This document shows positions 5,919 through 9,502 of a stretch of 9,502 bases of DNA, in pieces. Source of the DNA: an uncultured Chlamydiae bacterium (GTDB taxonomy: Bacteria; Chlamydiota; Chlamydiia; Chlamydiales; Rhabdochlamydiaceae); the NCBI GenBank assembly GCA_903867585.1, contig CAIPRZ010000093.1, positions 1-9,502 of the forward strand. The letters are read 5' to 3'. The notes below the pieces were generated by a model that saw only the letters and a list, made by a program, of their open reading frames with translations, was not told where the DNA came from and did not search any database. Numbering within the stretch: the first letter of the stretch is position 1; every line of letters starts with the position of its first letter. A program made the translations under genes and the position numbers.

Positions 5919-7751
5919 ATGAATAAAAAATCTCTAATAATGGTTGTTGGATTGTCTGTTGTTTTCTACACATTAAACAATTGGATATTCCCATCAAAAG
6001 CCCCTCAAGAAACAACTAAAGTCGCTGATCAAACTCCCGTAAAATACGCCACCGCAACGACTCAAGATAAATTTTATGTGATTGAAAATGATTTTGCCCA
6101 GCTTGTTTTCTCCTTAAAAGGGGGCTCATTAAGCGAAATCAATTTACCTCTATCCTCAGATAGTAATAAATCAAGCTTAGTACTTCCTATTGGATTTGAT
6201 AAAAAGCTAAATGAGCAAGATCCAGCTAATCAAAAATTCCCCCTTTATCCTTCTTACTATTCTTCCTTAAAAGGGACGCTAGAAAAAAAAGAATCTTCCA
6301 ACGGGGGCTACTATCCTCTTATTAGAAGAACACTTGTTGAAAGACAAGGCCATGCAATTTCTCCTAATTATTATACAGCAGCTATTGGCTACAGTGATGG
6401 AAGAGGTACAGATGCCCCTTATGCAGTAAAAAAGCTATCGGCTAACAGTATTCAATTAGAAGGACAATTTGACGGCAAAGTCATTACTAAAACCTTCAGT
6501 TTTGATCCACAAGCTCCCTACTGTTTTGACCTAAACATCCAAGTGCAAGGGGATCCTTCTGGACTTTATATATTCTCAGGAATTCCTGAAGTAGAAATCT
6601 CATCTGGAAGCCCCGCTCCTAATCTTAAATATCTTGTACGAAAAAATAACGGCCACTCGATAGAAAAAGTATCTCTACCTAAAGATACTAACACCCTAAC
6701 TTCTGTCACTCCAACATGGGTATCTAATAGCAACGGCTATTTAGGGATAATCATGAATCCCCATGATCTTTATAGAAGTGGTGTCACTTTATCAAAAATC
6801 GATGGTCTTGAAGTTCCAACGCGTTTATCTCTTATCGATACAAAATATAATCTTTATCCAGCTAAAAAATATCCTGGATACATAGCCTCTATTCCCTTAA
6901 GCGTTCATGAAGGGCAAGCTAAGCTCCGCTTTTTTGCCGGTCCTTTTGAAGATACACTTTTAAAATCACTAGATAAAACTTTTGCTAAAAACTCCTATAA
7001 TCCTTTCTACACAAAAGCGATGAGTTTTCATGGCTGGTTCACCTTTATCTCTGAGCCTTTTTCCAAAATTCTTTTCTGGCTGATGCAAGCATTTTATTTT
7101 GTCACAAAAAGCTGGGGTCTATCAATCATTCTTCTGACTGTGGCATTAAGAATCATGCTCTATCCACTTAATAGCTGGTCGATAAAAGCGACAGCCAAAA
7201 TGCAAGTCATTGCCCCTGAGGTCAAAAGAATTCAGGATAAATACAAAAAAGATCCTAAAAGAGCTCAAATGGAAGTGGTAGCTCTATATAAAGAAAGAGG
7301 AGTAAATCCCCTCTCTGGCTGCTTACCTCTTTTAATCCAGTTGCCTTTTTTAATTGGAATGTTTGATCTTTTGAAATCGGTCTTTGATTTACGAGGTGCT
7401 GTCTTTATTCCTGGCTGGATCGAAAATCTAACAGAGCCTGATATTTTATTTAGCTGGTCTTATCCTCTACCTTTTATTGGTACCAGTTTCCACCTATTGC
7501 CGATCCTTCTAGGGGCTGCTATGTTTCTGCAGCAACAAATGAATGCCCCACGATCTGATCTTCCGATGTCTGATCAACAAAGACAGCAAAAAGCGATGGG
7601 TAACATCATGTCTGTGGTATTTACTTTCATGTTTTATAACTTCCCATCTGGACTAAACCTTTACTGGTTATCCTCGATGTTGCTGGGTATATTACAACAA
7701 TGGTATATGAACCGACATAAACATCGACCTAAGATCGAGATCATCAAGTAG
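5919..7751 (+). CDS. yidC: Membrane protein insertase YidC
   Basis: YidC inserts and folds inner-membrane proteins, alone or with SecYEG. The 610 residues show an N-terminal membrane anchor (about 5-24), a large periplasmic P1 beta domain (about 50-345), and the conserved five-helix insertase core from about 365: a first core helix at 381-415 ending in the groove arginine Arg411 (TVALRIMLYPLN), the cytoplasmic hairpin MQVIAPEVKRIQDKYKKD (428-445), the signature VNPLSGCLPLLIQLPFLIG (462-480), and later helices at about 515-540 and 560-595 with the motif FPSGLNLYWLSS (575-586). A basic tail follows. It is longer than E. coli YidC (548) but, from memory, shorter than the nearly 800-residue Chlamydia trachomatis form. 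ATG 5919 is the first start after an in-frame TAA at 5892 and lacks a Shine-Dalgarno site. dnaA starts 7 bases after its stop, so the two are probably co-transcribed. Confidence 0.96.
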   Translation: MNKKSLIMVVGLSVVFYTLNNWIFPSKAPQETTKVADQTPVKYATATTQDKFYVIENDFAQLVFSLKGGSLSEINLPLSSDSNKSSLVLPIGFDKKLNEQDPANQKFPLYPSYYSSLKGTLEKKESSNGGYYPLIRRTLVERQGHAISPNYYTAAIGYSDGRGTDAPYAVKKLSANSIQLEGQFDGKVITKTFSFDPQAPYCFDLNIQVQGDPSGLYIFSGIPEVEISSGSPAPNLKYLVRKNNGHSIEKVSLPKDTNTLTSVTPTWVSNSNGYLGIIMNPHDLYRSGVTLSKIDGLEVPTRLSLIDTKYNLYPAKKYPGYIASIPLSVHEGQAKLRFFAGPFEDTLLKSLDKTFAKNSYNPFYTKAMSFHGWFTFISEPFSKILFWLMQAFYFVTKSWGLSIILLTVALRIMLYPLNSWSIKATAKMQVIAPEVKRIQDKYKKDPKRAQMEVVALYKERGVNPLSGCLPLLIQLPFLIGMFDLLKSVFDLRGAVFIPGWIENLTEPDILFSWSYPLPFIGTSFHLLPILLGAAMFLQQQMNAPRSDLPMSDQQRQQKAMGNIMSVVFTFMFYNFPSGLNLYWLSSMLLGILQQWYMNRHKHRPKIEIIK

Positions 7752-7758
7752 AACTAAA

Positions 7759-9045
7759 ATGAAAGATTGGGAACGATTTCTCAACCATCTAGATCCGCAA
7801 AAACTGGGTAGTACCAATACCAATTGGACTACCCAATATGATATTGAACGCTTTGACGCTCAAAATCTTTATTTAAAATTTTCAGATATCTTTGCCCTTA
7901 ATTTCTTTAACGAACATATAAAACCCCATCTTGGTGAATTTAAAAACGCCAATAATCATATAATTAAAGTTCATACCGAGTTAACAGGACCTAAAAACAC
8001 TAAAACCCCATATTCTGAAAAATCTTCTTACGTATTTGAATTTCCAGTAGATACTACTCTTGATTTTGATCAATTTGTTACAGATGGCGATAATTTATTT
8101 GCAGTCTCTTTAATGAAAAATCTGCAAGAAAATATCCGAAATTTTAACCCCTTTTTTATTTATGGCTCTAGAAGCTCAGGTAAAAGCCATCTTTTAATGG
8201 CCGCTTTTAACTTCTATAAAAGCCTTGGATTAAAATGCCTCTATGTCGATGCGGATAAATTCTCCGAGCATGTAGTGAACGCCATGAGACACTCTATAAT
8301 GCCTGAATTTAGAAAGATCTATCGGGAAGTCGACATGCTCTTTTTTGATAATGTTCAGCAACTAGGGGGTAAAAATGCCACTCAAGAAGAGTTCTTTCAC
8401 ACCTTTAATAGTTTGCAAATGAGCTCAAAAGCGGTCGTTATAGCCTCTGATAATCCAGCAAGTTTATTAAAAAATATAGAACCTCGTCTTATATCCCGTT
8501 TTGAATGGGGATTATCTATTGAGTTACCAACCTTAAAAAAGGAATATTTTCCAAAACTTATCGATTCAATAAAAAATAGACTCGGACTCAATATCTCTTT
8601 GGAACATGAAAAAACCCTTCTTAGGGATTTTTCAGAAAATCCTTCGACCCTTTCTACAGCTCTTCATGCCATGCAGCTAAGATCCCATTTAGATAAAAAT
8701 GAATCAGCCAACCATCTGCAAGAAACCCTAGAAGATTTGAAAAATCAAAAAATTGAGCTCACCCCTGATATTATTACTACAGCGTGTGCAAAATTTTTTA
8801 ATATTAAAACAAAAGAAATCAAAGGTCCTAGCCAAATTAGGCCCCTGGCCTTTCCGAGGCAAATTACGATGTATCTGATTCGTAAACACCTCAATATGCC
8901 TTATAAAAAAATGGGAGACTTTTTTGAAAGAGACCATTCAACCATTATGGCTAGTATCACTCTTATTGAAGAGCGTTTAAAGAAATTTGATGATGAAACT
9001 TTAAACGCACTAAAAAGAATCGAATGGGATCTTAAACAATTATAA
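7759..9045 (+). CDS. dnaA: DnaA-family replication initiator, divergent paralogue
   Basis: DnaA proteins bind origin boxes and open DNA using ATP. All four domains can be traced in 428 residues: domain I (about 1-60, starting WERFLNHL), a short linker, AAA+ domain III (about 100-310) and the DNA-binding domain IV (about 335-428). Walker A is GSRSSGKSHLL (136-146). The initiator region FSEHVVNAMRH..FRKIYR and the stretch TQEEFFHTFN are well kept, as are the box VII arginines in RLISRFEWGL (243, 247) and the domain IV signature RDHSTI (391-396) after PRQITMYL. Two core residues differ from the norm: Walker B reads MLFFDNVQ instead of LLIDDIQ (Asp-Asn), and the sensor-2 motif usually NxRELEGAL reads NPSTLSTAL with no arginine. 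ATP hydrolysis and nucleotide response are therefore likely altered. Chlamydiae carry two dnaA genes, and this position beside yidC matches one of them. No ribosome site is seen; translation is probably coupled to yidC. Confidence 0.92.
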   Translation: MKDWERFLNHLDPQKLGSTNTNWTTQYDIERFDAQNLYLKFSDIFALNFFNEHIKPHLGEFKNANNHIIKVHTELTGPKNTKTPYSEKSSYVFEFPVDTTLDFDQFVTDGDNLFAVSLMKNLQENIRNFNPFFIYGSRSSGKSHLLMAAFNFYKSLGLKCLYVDADKFSEHVVNAMRHSIMPEFRKIYREVDMLFFDNVQQLGGKNATQEEFFHTFNSLQMSSKAVVIASDNPASLLKNIEPRLISRFEWGLSIELPTLKKEYFPKLIDSIKNRLGLNISLEHEKTLLRDFSENPSTLSTALHAMQLRSHLDKNESANHLQETLEDLKNQKIELTPDIITTACAKFFNIKTKEIKGPSQIRPLAFPRQITMYLIRKHLNMPYKKMGDFFERDHSTIMASITLIEERLKKFDDETLNALKRIEWDLKQL

Positions 9046-9049
9046 AACT

Positions 9050-9472
9050 TTACTCTTCCATCGCTTTTGAACCAGCTCCAGCTGACCCTTCAGGGCTATG
9101 ATCTGCCAAATTTAGCCCTGCAAGTTCCTTAAGCGGTAATAAATCCTCTTCATCAGGATCTTCTATCTCTTCTTCTATATCTTTTCCTTTAATACCAAGA
9201 TCGGATCTAATCTTTTCCAGCATGTTACGGGGCCCTGTAAAAGAGAAATGGAAAAGAGATAAATCTCCTGGAGATAAATTTTGGCCATGATACTGAATAT
9301 GTAATAAGGAGAGCTGATAGACGCGCTTAATGATATCTATTTTATGGTGATCTAAACCTAATACAAATAATTGCATTCTATCAAAATTAGGAATATTTAA
9401 ATGAGCTAAGCTATAAATATTAGTCATCTTAGCTGGATGTGAAATGTGATTAACCTCAAAAGTAAAATCCAT
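9050..9472 (-). CDS. Hypothetical 140-residue protein, possibly ACT-like fold with acidic tail
   Basis: I do not recognise this protein by family. Residues about 32-95 follow a strand-helix-strand-strand-helix order (MQLFVLGLDHHKIDIIKRVY, then LLHIQYHGQ, LSLFHFSFTGP, MLEKIRSDLG), which resembles the small ferredoxin-like ACT regulatory domain, in which a strand ends in G-x-D and leads into a helix. This is a reading of pattern, not a proven homology. Residues 98-111 are very acidic (DIEEEIEDPDEEDL) and the last 20 or so are Ser/Gly/Ala-rich and probably disordered. No signal peptide or membrane helix is present. The start is supported by AAGGA seven bases before ATG 9472. It converges on dnaA with only four bases between stops. 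In Chlamydia a small hypothetical gene also lies beyond dnaA in this neighbourhood, but I cannot say it is the same gene. Confidence 0.72.
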   Translation of the reverse strand: MDFTFEVNHISHPAKMTNIYSLAHLNIPNFDRMQLFVLGLDHHKIDIIKRVYQLSLLHIQYHGQNLSPGDLSLFHFSFTGPRNMLEKIRSDLGIKGKDIEEEIEDPDEEDLLPLKELAGLNLADHSPEGSAGAGSKAMEE

Positions 9473-9479
9473 AGAGAAG

Positions 9480-9484
9480 TCCTT
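9480..9484 (-). promoter_or_regulatory. Ribosome binding site of the 140-residue protein gene
   Basis: AAGGA on the minus strand lies seven bases before ATG 9472-9470 and supports that start. The promoter is probably beyond the window edge. Confidence 0.6.
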
Positions 9485-9485
9485 A

Positions 9486-9502
9486 TTTTAAGAGTCTTAA
9501 AA
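9486..9502. repeat. Perfect 17-bp inverted repeat at the window edge
   Basis: TTTTAAGA, a central G, and TCTTAAAA form a perfect dyad that ends at the last base and may continue beyond it. It sits just upstream of the ribosome site of the 140-residue protein gene, so it could be an operator or part of a terminator of a preceding gene. Confidence 0.4.

Noticed and set aside
8397..8937. Two minus-strand open frames (8397-8591 and 8728-8937)
   Set aside because: Both lie inside the conserved dnaA gene on the opposite strand and show no ribosome site or protein features of their own.

Overview
The window is AT-rich, densely coding bacterial DNA. It most resembles an environmental (non-Chlamydiaceae) member of the Chlamydiae. 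The main evidence is a yidC gene followed 7 bases later by a dnaA-family gene, an order I recall from Chlamydia (yidC/CT251 beside dnaA/CT250). Supporting evidence is a set of lineage-specific-looking proteins (a long TPR protein, a 504-residue protein and a 140-residue protein). The left end carries classical o-succinylbenzoate-route menaquinone genes. Chlamydiaceae are generally described as using the futalosine route, so this points to a Parachlamydia/Waddlia/Simkania-like relative. The assignment rests on recall and gene order; no database search was run.

Layout. Bases 2-538 (+) hold the 3' end of menC, which overlaps the natural menE start (GTG 535) by four bases. The menE frame runs to 1821 but is broken by an in-frame TAG at 610-612, so menE is either damaged or rescued by an unusual start. 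A hotdog-fold acyl-CoA thioesterase (2215-1814, -) meets menE tail to tail and could be the DHNA-CoA thioesterase of the same pathway. A short divergent region with a good sigma70-type promoter and a perfect 14-bp palindrome leads into a 655-residue TPR protein (2303-4270, +). This gene converges, with a 6-bp overlap, on a 504-residue protein I do not recognise (5779-4265, -). After a 139-bp divergent intergenic region come yidC (5919-7751, +) and a dnaA paralogue (7759-9045, +), probably one transcript. A 140-residue protein (9472-9050, -) converges on dnaA, and the window ends in a 17-bp perfect inverted repeat.

How it fits together. menC, menE and the thioesterase would cover consecutive steps of menaquinone synthesis (SHCHC to OSB, OSB to OSB-CoA, and release of DHNA from its CoA ester); the intervening MenB step lies elsewhere. 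YidC inserts inner-membrane proteins. The DnaA-like protein keeps the DNA-binding signature and Walker A motif but has lost the second Walker B acidic residue and the sensor-2 arginine, so it may be a regulatory paralogue rather than the main initiator. I see no rRNA, tRNA, CRISPR array, insertion sequence or prophage gene. The only non-coding stretches over 80 bases are 2216-2302 and 5780-5918, both described below. Gene ends meet so closely that no classical intrinsic terminator was found.
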